Origin: Pseudomonas chlororaphis
GTDB lineage: Bacteria; Pseudomonadota; Gammaproteobacteria; Pseudomonadales; Pseudomonadaceae
Length of the DNA stretch: 64,000 nt
Direction of reading: 5' to 3'
NCBI GenBank assembly: GCA_001023535.1
Contig: CP011020.1
Coordinates: forward strand, 3,733,734-3,797,733
Below the pieces are notes generated by a model. The model saw nothing but the letters and a program-made list of their open reading frames with translations, made no database searches and was not told the DNA's origin. Numbering within the stretch: position 1 is the stretch's first letter; each line of letters opens with the position of its first letter. Made by a program: the position numbers and the translations under genes. Below are positions 57,300 to 64,000 of this stretch, one piece after another.

Positions 57300-57656
57300 A
57301 TGAACACTCTGAACCAAGCCCATTGCGAAGCCTGCCGCGCCGATGCCCCGCAAGTCAGCGACGAAGAACTGCCGGTACTGATCAAGCAGATCCCGGACTG
57401 GAACATCGAAGTGCGCGACAGCGTGATGCAGCTGGAAAAGGTCTTCCTGTTCAAGAATTTCAAGCACGCCCTGGCCTTCACCAACGCCGTCGGCGAGATC
57501 TCCGAAGCCGAGGGCCATCACCCGGGCTTGCTGACCGAATGGGGCAAAGTCACCGTGACCTGGTGGAGCCACTCCATCAAGGGCCTGCACCGCAATGACT
57601 TCATCATGGCCGCGCGCACCGATGAAGTGGCCAAGACCGCCGAGGGTCGCAAGTAA
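57300..57656 (+). CDS. phhB: PhhB, pterin-4a-carbinolamine dehydratase
   Basis: Recycles the pterin cofactor of PhhA, 118 aa. The active-site signature [21 protein letters not shown] (quoted in part: [18 protein letters not shown]) holds the conserved histidine pair and the late histidine in [11 protein letters not shown]. It follows phhA by 97 bp, and its stop shares one base with the phhC start (TAATG). The ATG at 57300 is the only good start. Confidence 0.96.
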   Translation: MNTLNQAHCEACRADAPQVSDEELPVLIKQIPDWNIEVRDSVMQLEKVFLFKNFKHALAFTNAVGEISEAEGHHPGLLTEWGKVTVTWWSHSIKGLHRNDFIMAARTDEVAKTAEGRK

Positions 57657-58849
57657 TGCATTTCGACGCCATCGGCCGGGTGCCCGGCGATCCGATCCTC
57701 GGCCTGATGGAGGCCTACGGCGCGGACACCAACCCGAGCAAGTTCGACCTGGGCGTGGGGGTCTACAAGGATGCCCAGGGCCTGACGCCGATCCTGGAAT
57801 CGGTAAAGCAGGCCGAACAGCGCCTGGTGGATCGCCAGACCACCAAGACCTACATTGGCGGTCACGGCGACGCGGCGTTCGGCCAGTTGATCAGTGAACT
57901 GGTGCTGGGCGCGGACTCGGCACACATCGCCGAAAAACGCGCCGGCGCCACCCAGACCCCAGGGGGCACCGGGGCCCTGCGCCTGAGTGCCGACTTCATC
58001 GCCCAGTGCCTGCCCGGGCGGGGCGTCTGGCTGAGCAACCCGACCTGGCCGATCCACGAGACCATCTTCGCCGCCGCTGGCGTCAAGGCCAGTCACTACC
58101 CCTACGTGGGCGCCGACAATCGCCTGGATATCGAGGCCATGCTGGCGACCTTGAACCAGGCGCCCAAAGGCGATGTGGTGCTGCTGCACGCGTGCTGCCA
58201 CAACCCCACCGGTTTCGACCTGACCCATGATCAATGGCGCCAGGTACTGGACGTGGTGCGCCAGCGTGAACTGTTGCCGTTGATCGACTTCGCCTACCAG
58301 GGCTTTGGCGACGGGCTGGAACAGGATGCGTGGGCGGTGCGGCTGTTTGCCCAGGCGCTGCCGGAAGTGCTGATCACCAGTTCCTGCTCGAAGAACTTTG
58401 GCCTGTACTGCGATCGCACCGGGGCGCTGATCGTCTGCGCCGGGGAAAGCGGGAAGTTGCTGGATATCCGCAGCCAACTGGCCAACATCGCCCGCAACCT
58501 GTGGTCGACGCCGCCGGATCACGGCGCCGCCGTGGTCGCGACCATCCTTGGCGACGCACAACTCAAAAGCCTGTGGGCCGACGAAGTCCAGGCCATGCGC
58601 CTGCGCATCGCCCAGCTACGCAGCGGCCTGCTGGACGCCCTCGAGCCCCACGGCCTGCGGGAGCGCTTCGCCCATATCGGCGTGCAACGCGGAATGTTTT
58701 CCTACACCGGCCTGACGCCGGAGCAGGTCCGGCATCTGCGCGAGCGGCACAGCGTGTACATGGTCGGCACGGGCCGGGCCAACGTGGCGGGCATCGACGC
58801 GACACGCCTGGACCAATTCGCCGAGGCGATTGCTGACGTTTGTAAATAA
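57656..58849 (+). CDS. phhC: PhhC, aromatic amino acid aminotransferase
   Basis: PLP-dependent class I aminotransferase, 397 aa, removing the amino group of tyrosine and phenylalanine. The PLP lysine is Lys246 (SSCSKNFGLYCDRTGAL); HNPTGFDLT and the Asp-Tyr pair LIDFAYQGFGDG are intact. The sequence is close to E. coli TyrB/AspC. Coupled to phhB by TAATG. Last gene of the operon; the inverted repeat downstream may end it. Confidence 0.94.
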   Translation: MHFDAIGRVPGDPILGLMEAYGADTNPSKFDLGVGVYKDAQGLTPILESVKQAEQRLVDRQTTKTYIGGHGDAAFGQLISELVLGADSAHIAEKRAGATQTPGGTGALRLSADFIAQCLPGRGVWLSNPTWPIHETIFAAAGVKASHYPYVGADNRLDIEAMLATLNQAPKGDVVLLHACCHNPTGFDLTHDQWRQVLDVVRQRELLPLIDFAYQGFGDGLEQDAWAVRLFAQALPEVLITSSCSKNFGLYCDRTGALIVCAGESGKLLDIRSQLANIARNLWSTPPDHGAAVVATILGDAQLKSLWADEVQAMRLRIAQLRSGLLDALEPHGLRERFAHIGVQRGMFSYTGLTPEQVRHLRERHSVYMVGTGRANVAGIDATRLDQFAEAIADVCK

Positions 58850-58877
58850 CTGTCATCCCTATCTGACACATACCCCT

Positions 58878-59014
58878 TTGTGGCGAGGGGATTTATCCCC
58901 GTTGGGCTGCGCAGCAGCCCTGAAAGCTGACGCCTCGGCTGTGTCAGATGGACCTGCAAAAACAGTTTGGGGGGCTGCTGCGCAGCCCAGCGGGGATAAA
59001 TCCCCTCGCCACAA
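58878..59014. repeat. Long inverted repeat (REP-like) between phhC and the nitroreductase gene
   Basis: Arms 58878-58920 and 58972-59014, 43 bases each, are reverse complements with one mismatch. They begin TTGTGGCGAGGGGATTTATC, the second common Pseudomonas REP family with the GGGCTGCGCAGCAGCCC extension. The 51-base spacer has no gene. It lies between convergent genes and may stop both. Confidence 0.85.
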
Positions 59015-59031
59015 GAGCCCGCCAGTTGTAG

Positions 59032-59595
59032 CTACAGCCCTGTCCACTCACGAACAAATTCGGCGGTGTCTTCCTTCGGGGCAACGCGTGCCTCTTTCTG
59101 CGGGGTGCCCAGGTAAAGGAAACCGATCACCTCTTCGCCGTCCTCCAAGCCAAGCCCCTTGGCCACGTGCGGGGAATACGCCAGCTCGCCCGTACGCCAG
59201 ACGCCACCGACGCCCTGGGCATAAGCCGCCAGCAGGATGGCATGGGCCGCGCAGCCGGCCGCCAGCATCTGCTCGGCCTTCGGGACCTTGAAATGATCCT
59301 GCAGGCGGGCGATCACCACCACGACCAACGGCGCACGCAACGGGCCGTTGAGGGCTTTTTCCACAACGGCTTCGGCCACCAGCGGGTCGTTGAAGCGCGC
59401 CGCTTCGGCCAGCAGTTCGCCCATGCGCTGGCGCGCCGCCCCCTCCACCGTCAGAAAACGCCAAGGCCGCAACTGGCCGTGATCCGGCGCCCGCATCGCA
59501 GCGGCGAACATGACCTCGCGCTGTTCCGGCGTAGGGGCCGGGTCCACCAGGCGCGGGACGGAAACACGGTTGAGCAAAGCGTCGAGAGCCTGCAT
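59032..59595 (-). CDS. Nitroreductase family protein (YdjA-like)
   Basis: FMN-dependent NAD(P)H nitroreductase of the YdjA group, 187 aa. APDHGQLRPWRFLTVEG and LLAAYAQGVGGVWRTGELAY are the family motifs, including the FMN-binding Arg and the WRTG element. No partner is nearby; it is a single gene, divergent from trkH, with 164 bp between. The physiological substrate is unknown. Confidence 0.9.
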   Translation of the reverse strand: MQALDALLNRVSVPRLVDPAPTPEQREVMFAAAMRAPDHGQLRPWRFLTVEGAARQRMGELLAEAARFNDPLVAEAVVEKALNGPLRAPLVVVVIARLQDHFKVPKAEQMLAAGCAAHAILLAAYAQGVGGVWRTGELAYSPHVAKGLGLEDGEEVIGFLYLGTPQKEARVAPKEDTAEFVREWTGL

Positions 59596-59759
59596 CGGCC
59601 ACCTCCCTGAAAAATGTCCGGCTATTCTAGTGGCTGTACGGCGAGTTCGTTAGCGCAAATTAGAACGCCGATGCACACGCCCGTCGCGCCGGGTGCGGTT
59701 TACATGCCGCTTGCCGTCGGTAGAATGGCGCCCTTCCCCTTTCAGCCCGAGCGGACTTC

Positions 59760-61214
59760 ATGGCGTTGCCGACCCTGCGGATCATAGGTTTCATCATCGG
59801 CATCTTCCTGATCACCCTGGCGATCTTCATGGTCGTGCCCATGGCAACGTTGCTGGTGTTCGACCGCACCGGTGACCTGCCGTCGTTCCTCTGGTCGAGC
59901 ATGATCACTTTCGTCGCCGGCCTGGCCCTGGTCCTTCCCGGGCGTCCGGAACACATTCACCTGCGCCCGCGCGACATGTACCTGCTGACCGTCAGCAGTT
60001 GGCTGGTGGTGTGCATCTTCGCCGCGCTGCCGTTCCTGCTGACTCAGCACATCAGCTACACCGATTCATTCTTCGAGAGCATGTCGGGGATCACCGCCAC
60101 CGGCGCCACGGTCCTGAGCGGCCTGGACACCATGTCCCCGGGCATCCTGATGTGGCGCTCGCTGCTGCACTGGCTCGGCGGGATCGGCTTCATCGGCATG
60201 GCGGTGGCGATCCTGCCGTTGCTGCGCATCGGTGGCATGCGGCTGTTCCAGACCGAGTCGTCGGACCGCTCGGAAAAGGTCATGCCTCGCTCACACATGG
60301 TGGCGCGGCTGATCGTGGCGTCCTACGTGGGCATCACCATTCTCGGCACACTGGCCCTGTGGTGGGCCGGGATGAGCCTGTTCGACGCGATCAACCATTC
60401 GATGTCGGCGATTTCCACCGGCGGTTTCTCCACCTCGGACCTGTCCCTGGCCAAATGGACGCAGCCGGCCGTGCACTGGGTGGCCATCGTCATCATGATC
60501 CTCGGCAGCCTGCCGTTCGCCCTGTACGTCTCGACCCTGCGCGGTAATCGCCGGGCGTTGATCAAGGACCAGCAGGTCCAGGGCTTGATCGGGGTGCTGC
60601 TGGTCACCTGGCTGGTGCTCGGCACCTGGTACTGGGCCACCACCGACCTGCATTGGCTGGACGCCCTGCGGCACGTGGCACTGAACGTGACGTCGATCGT
60701 CACCACCACCGGCTTCGCCCTGGGGGACTACAGCCTGTGGGGCAACTTCTCACTGATGCTGTTCTTCTACCTGGGCTTCGTCGGCGGCTGCTCGGGCTCG
60801 ACGGCCGGCGGGATCAAGATCTTCCGCTTCCAAGTCGCCTACATCCTGCTGCGGGCCAACCTCAATCAGCTGATTCACCCTCGGGCAGTGATCAAGCAGA
60901 AGTACAACGGCCACCGCCTCGACGAGGAAATCGTCCGTTCGATCCTGACCTTCTCGTTCTTCTTCGCCATCACCATCTGCGTGATCGCCCTGCTGCTGTC
61001 GCTGCTGGGGGTGGAATGGATGACTGCCCTGACCGGCGCGGCCAGCACCGTGTCCGGCGTCGGCCCGGGGCTGGGGGAAACCATCGGCCCGGCCGGCAAC
61101 TTCGCACCGCTGCCCGATGCCGCCAAGTGGATCCTGTCCGGCGGCATGCTGCTGGGACGACTGGAGATCATCACGGTGTTCGTGCTGTGTATCCCGGCGT
61201 TCTGGCGTCACTGA
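59760..61214 (+). CDS. trkH: TrkH, potassium uptake channel subunit
   Basis: Inner-membrane potassium channel of the Trk/Ktr type, 484 aa. The four pore loops with their central glycines are visible: GITATGATVLSG, AISTGGFSTSD, IVTTTGFALGD and TVSGVGPGLGE. About ten transmembrane segments cover the protein. It needs the cytosolic TrkA, which is not in the window. The last 44 bases overlap the 3' end of the convergent araC-type gene. Confidence 0.95.
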   Translation: MALPTLRIIGFIIGIFLITLAIFMVVPMATLLVFDRTGDLPSFLWSSMITFVAGLALVLPGRPEHIHLRPRDMYLLTVSSWLVVCIFAALPFLLTQHISYTDSFFESMSGITATGATVLSGLDTMSPGILMWRSLLHWLGGIGFIGMAVAILPLLRIGGMRLFQTESSDRSEKVMPRSHMVARLIVASYVGITILGTLALWWAGMSLFDAINHSMSAISTGGFSTSDLSLAKWTQPAVHWVAIVIMILGSLPFALYVSTLRGNRRALIKDQQVQGLIGVLLVTWLVLGTWYWATTDLHWLDALRHVALNVTSIVTTTGFALGDYSLWGNFSLMLFFYLGFVGGCSGSTAGGIKIFRFQVAYILLRANLNQLIHPRAVIKQKYNGHRLDEEIVRSILTFSFFFAITICVIALLLSLLGVEWMTALTGAASTVSGVGPGLGETIGPAGNFAPLPDAAKWILSGGMLLGRLEIITVFVLCIPAFWRH

Positions 61215-62232
61215 CCGGTTTCGTCGCACTCGCCAGCCGTGCCCGGTACTCGCCGGGCGTGGTGTCGAACCAACGGCGAAAGGCCCGGAAAAAATTGCTC
61301 GGGTCGGCAAAGCCCAGCAAGTAGGCGATTTCCAGCAAGGTCATGGCCGGTTGCGCCAGGTACTGTTCGGCCAGCTCGCGGCGGGTGTCGTCGAGCAGGC
61401 TCTGGAAACTGGTGCCCTCCTCCTGCAGGCGGCGTTGCAAGGTGCGCTGGGACAGGTGCAGCGTCTGCGCCACCACGTCGCGCTTGGGCTCGCCCTGGGG
61501 CAGCAGTCGGCACAGCACCTGCCGCGCCTTGTGGGTCACACGGCTTTCCGAAAACCGCGCCAGGTACTCGCCGGCAAACCGGTCGTGCAGCCTCGCCATG
61601 GCCTCGTTGGCCGTGGGCAGCGGCGCTTCCAGGTCGCTGCGCTCCAGGATCAGCGCGTCGTAAGGCGCACCGAACACCAGCGGCGCGGGAAACGCCTGGC
61701 GATAAGGCGCCAGGTCCGCCGGTTCCTCTCCCTGGAACAGCACCTTCACCGGACGCAGGGTGCGCCCGGTCAACCAGTTGCACAGGGCCAGCGCGCAGGC
61801 CAGGGATGCTTCGGCGCTCTGGCGGGTGGGGGGCAGATGATCGCCGTGCACCGTCAGGATCAGCCCGTAGCCCTCTTCGAACTGACGAAAACTCAACTCG
61901 GCGCTTTCGGCGATGATCCGCTGGTAACGCACCAGCCGCTGGAAACCTTCCACCAGCGTGCGGCTGGACATCAGGGCGTAGCCCGCCACGTGGAAGGAAG
62001 CCGGGCGCACTACCTTGCCCATGTTCAGGCCAATGGCCGGGTTGCCCGAGAGTTGCACGGCCTGCTGCCAGAGCCGCGTCATCGAGTCCTGGGGAAAGCG
62101 CGCGTCCGGATCGTCCAGGGCCTCGAAATCCAACCCCAGTTGCTTGAACAGCGCCCGACAATCGAGGCCGTCCATTTCCAGCGCCTTGACAATCCCCATC
62201 GCCCAGCTTGAAGAAGTCGTTCGTTCGCTCAT
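61171..62232 (-). CDS. AraC-family transcriptional regulator
   Basis: Regulator of 353 aa with an N-terminal Arabinose_bd (OruR-type) domain (residues 10-210) and a C-terminal AraC HTH pair (about 235-335): VVAQTLHLSQRTLQRRLQEE, then ITLLEIAYLLGFADPSNFF-type sequence (LEIAYLLGFADPSNFFRAFR). Related to regulators such as OruR and ArgR-like virulence regulators, effector unknown. Alone on the minus strand; its 3' end overlaps trkH by 44 bases. Confidence 0.9.
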   Translation of the reverse strand: MSERTTSSSWAMGIVKALEMDGLDCRALFKQLGLDFEALDDPDARFPQDSMTRLWQQAVQLSGNPAIGLNMGKVVRPASFHVAGYALMSSRTLVEGFQRLVRYQRIIAESAELSFRQFEEGYGLILTVHGDHLPPTRQSAEASLACALALCNWLTGRTLRPVKVLFQGEEPADLAPYRQAFPAPLVFGAPYDALILERSDLEAPLPTANEAMARLHDRFAGEYLARFSESRVTHKARQVLCRLLPQGEPKRDVVAQTLHLSQRTLQRRLQEEGTSFQSLLDDTRRELAEQYLAQPAMTLLEIAYLLGFADPSNFFRAFRRWFDTTPGEYRARLASATKPVSDARTPGYTARTP

Positions 62233-62370
62233 GACGGATCACTTGCACGAGGAGCCGCGTGCTGCGGCCGGATTTGCGAAGGATACTAGACTGGCCCTCA
62301 TTGTCACTGGCCGATGCAGGTGAGCGCTCTAGACTTGAAAGGACAATAAACCCTCAAAGAGCCTGCCGTC

Positions 62371-62682
62371 TTGGGAAAGGTCAGATCATTCAACAGCTTC
62401 GCCGAGTTCTACCCCTACTACCTCGGCGAGCACAGCAACAGCACCTGCCGACGACTGCACTTCATCGGCACCTCCCTGGTCATCCTGCTGGTTGCCGTGG
62501 CATGGGTCGTCGGCAGCGCCTGGTGGCTGCTCGCCCTGCCTGTCGCCGGCTACGGCTTTGCCTGGGTCGGGCACTTCTTCTTCGAAAAAAACCGTCCGGC
62601 CACCTTTCAACACCCGCTCTACAGCCTGCTCGGTGACTTCGTCATGTACCGGGACATGATGCTGGGCAAGGTGGCGTTTTAA
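62371..62682 (+). CDS. Mpo1-like (DUF962) small membrane protein
   Basis: Protein of 103 aa starting at a TTG at 62371; no ATG gives the family N-terminus. FNSFAEFYPYYLGEHSNSTCRR is the DUF962 hallmark (in part: FAEFYPYYLGEHSNSTCRR), followed by two hydrophobic hairpin segments and HFFFEKNRPATFQHPLYS. Yeast Mpo1 is an iron dioxygenase of the sphingoid-base alpha-oxidation pathway; the bacterial role is unknown. The conserved His residues are present. The 138 bp upstream hold no visible gene. Confidence 0.8.
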   Translation: MGKVRSFNSFAEFYPYYLGEHSNSTCRRLHFIGTSLVILLVAVAWVVGSAWWLLALPVAGYGFAWVGHFFFEKNRPATFQHPLYSLLGDFVMYRDMMLGKVAF

Positions 62683-62703
62683 CCAGGTACCAGGGGATTG
62701 TCG

Positions 62704-63291
62704 ATGAGCACCCACGCACGCTTTACCCACATGCAGGACGGCACCCGGGAAGACTGGGCGATCATCGCGGCCGACTTCAGCGCCTACGCGCGGCAGTTGC
62801 CGGGAAGGATCCTGGCCCACTTGAAACTGCTGGATGGTGATTTCGGTGGCTTCCCGGTGGATCGCCTGACCCACTCCTTGCAGACCGCCACCCGCGCTTA
62901 CCGCGACGGGCGAGACGAGGAATACGTGGTCTGCGCCCTGCTCCACGACATCGGCGACACGCTGGGCTCGTACAACCACCCGGACATCGCCGCGGCGATC
63001 CTCAAGCCCTTCGTCAGCGCCGAAAACCTGTGGATGGTGGAGAAGCACGGGCTCTTCCAGGGCTACTACTTCTTCCATCACCTGGGCATGGACCGGCACC
63101 TGCGCGAGCAGTTTCGCGAACACCCGCAGTACCAGGCCACCCTCGAATTCTGCGCCCGCTGCGACGCGGCGGCGTTCGACGCCGACTACGACACGCTGCC
63201 GTTGAGCTTCTTCGAACCCCTGCTGGAAAGGGTATTCGCCGCGCCGAAGCAGTCGATCTACAAGGCGGCGATGGCTGACGCACCCGCCTGA
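62704..63291 (+). CDS. HD-domain phosphohydrolase
   Basis: Protein of 195 aa with an HD metal-binding domain: RLTHSLQTATRAY gives the first His, LLHDIGDTLGSYNHPDIAA the HD pair, and HHLGMDRHL another His. It resembles HD proteins of the PhnZ/inositol-oxygenase-like group, but the substrate cannot be told. The start is the ATG at 62704 with AGGGG about 8 bases upstream; a TTG two codons earlier is the alternative. It may be co-transcribed with the Mpo1-like gene (21 bp). Confidence 0.82.
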   Translation: MSTHARFTHMQDGTREDWAIIAADFSAYARQLPGRILAHLKLLDGDFGGFPVDRLTHSLQTATRAYRDGRDEEYVVCALLHDIGDTLGSYNHPDIAAAILKPFVSAENLWMVEKHGLFQGYYFFHHLGMDRHLREQFREHPQYQATLEFCARCDAAAFDADYDTLPLSFFEPLLERVFAAPKQSIYKAAMADAPA

Positions 63292-63307
63292 CACAACAGC
63301 AGACGAC

Positions 63308-64000
63308 TCAGGCAGGCTCAGCCACTTTGAGGGCCTTCAACTGCGCCTCCCGCGCCTGGGCATCCGCCAGCCGATACAGCTCGATCGAGCCGTCCCAATG
63401 CTCGATCAGCGCCGTGCATGACTCGACCCAGTCGCCGCAATTGAGGTACTCCACGCCACCCACCTGGCGAATCTCGGCATGGTGGATGTGCCCGCACACC
63501 ACGCCATGCAGCTCGCGCTTGACGCATTCGTGGGCGATGGCCTCTTCGAAGTCGCTGATAAAACTCACGGCGGTCTTGACCTTGTGCTTGAGGTAGGCCG
63601 ACAGCGACCAGTACCCATAGCCATAACGGGCCCGCCAGTGGTTCAGCCAGCGGTTGAGCGTAAGGGTAAATTCGTAGGCCGAGTCGCCGAGGAACGCCAA
63701 CCAACGGTGGTAACGGGTGATGACGTCGAACTGGTCGCCATGGATCACCAGCAGGTGCCGACCGTCGGCGGTGACGTGCACGGCTTCGTCCACCAGTTGG
63801 ATATTGCCCAGGATCAGTTTCGAATAGCGGCGCAGGAACTCATCATGGTTACCGGTGACGTAGATCACTTCGGTGCCGCGCTTGCTCATGGTCAGCAGGC
63901 GGCGAATGACGTTGGTGTGGGCCTGGGGCCAGTACATGCCGCCGCGCAGCTTCCAGCCATCGATGATGTCGCCGACCAGATAGATCCTGTCGGCGTGATA
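63308..64000 (-). CDS. Metallophosphoesterase, UDP-2,3-diacylglucosamine diphosphatase-like (5' end missing)
   Basis: Calcineurin-like phosphoesterase of the LpxH-like group; the last 230 codons are present and the frame runs off the right edge. Motifs: GDIIDGW (63970 region), VTGNHDEFLRRYS, VIHGDQFDVI and VVCGHIHHAEIRQ. The last motif, DW in YLNCGDWVESCTALIEH, is typical of the LpxH-like proteins found beside lipid genes in Pseudomonas. True LpxH is usually near ppiB/cysS, so this is more likely a paralogue. The 3' end is 16 bp from the convergent HD gene. Confidence 0.85.
   Translation of the reverse strand, partial: YHADRIYLVGDIIDGWKLRGGMYWPQAHTNVIRRLLTMSKRGTEVIYVTGNHDEFLRRYSKLILGNIQLVDEAVHVTADGRHLLVIHGDQFDVITRYHRWLAFLGDSAYEFTLTLNRWLNHWRARYGYGYWSLSAYLKHKVKTAVSFISDFEEAIAHECVKRELHGVVCGHIHHAEIRQVGGVEYLNCGDWVESCTALIEHWDGSIELYRLADAQAREAQLKALKVAEPA

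Overview
The window is a high-GC chromosomal segment of a Pseudomonas, most likely of the P. fluorescens complex. The evidence is the gene order fliA-fleN-flhF-flhA-flhB-fliRQPONML-fliK-hptB/hsbR/hsbA-fliJIHGFE-fleRSQ-fliTS-fliD-flaG-fliC, a 282-residue flagellin whose flg22 segment is of the P. syringae type, Pseudomonas REP hairpins between operons, and a PhhR/PhhA/PhhB/PhhC phenylalanine operon. Everything from base 1 to about 56.1 kb is on the minus strand, so transcription runs from high to low coordinates.

Layout. 0-10.5 kb: number and placement control (FliA, partial; FleN; FlhF), the export apparatus (FlhA, FlhB, FliR, FliQ, FliP, FliO) and the switch (FliN, FliM, FliL). 10.5-20.6 kb: FliK, the HptB-HsbR-HsbA signalling branch, then FliJ, FliI, FliH, FliG, FliF and FliE. 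20.7-25.0 kb: the regulators FleR, FleS and FleQ. 25.1-28.9 kb: FliT, FliS, FliD, FlaG and FliC. 29.1-36.9 kb: a flagellin glycosylation island (ketoacyl synthase III-like protein and two very large glycosyltransferases), laid out as the fgt1-fgt2-orf3 island of P. syringae. 37.0-45.5 kb: FlgL, FlgK, FlgJ, FlgI, FlgH, FlgG and FlgF. 45.7-54.4 kb: a seven-gene sugar/glycan cluster (WecE-type aminotransferase, metallophosphoesterase, ATP-grasp protein, RmlD/epimerase-like reductase, methyltransferase, a third giant glycosyltransferase, WbqC-family protein). 54.6-58.8 kb: phhR divergent from phhABC. 58.9-64 kb: housekeeping genes (nitroreductase, TrkH, AraC regulator, Mpo1-like protein, HD protein, LpxH-like phosphatase, partial).

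How it works together. FlhF and FleN are the usual pair for a polar flagellum of controlled number. Sites resembling the RpoN (sigma-54) -24/-12 consensus lie 40-95 bases before fleS, fliE, fliL, fliK, flgF and, more weakly, flhA, which fits the FleQ/FleSR/RpoN hierarchy. FliA (sigma-28) sites lie before fliC and fliS. The most interesting point is a good RpoN-type site at the head of the 45.7-54.4 kb glycan cluster. It suggests that this cluster is made together with the flagellum and feeds the flagellin glycan. All six serines known to be glycosylated in P. syringae flagellin are present in this FliC at the same positions.

No tRNA, rRNA, insertion sequence, prophage or CRISPR array was seen. 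Identifications rest on reading the translated proteins and on memory of the families; no database search was run.
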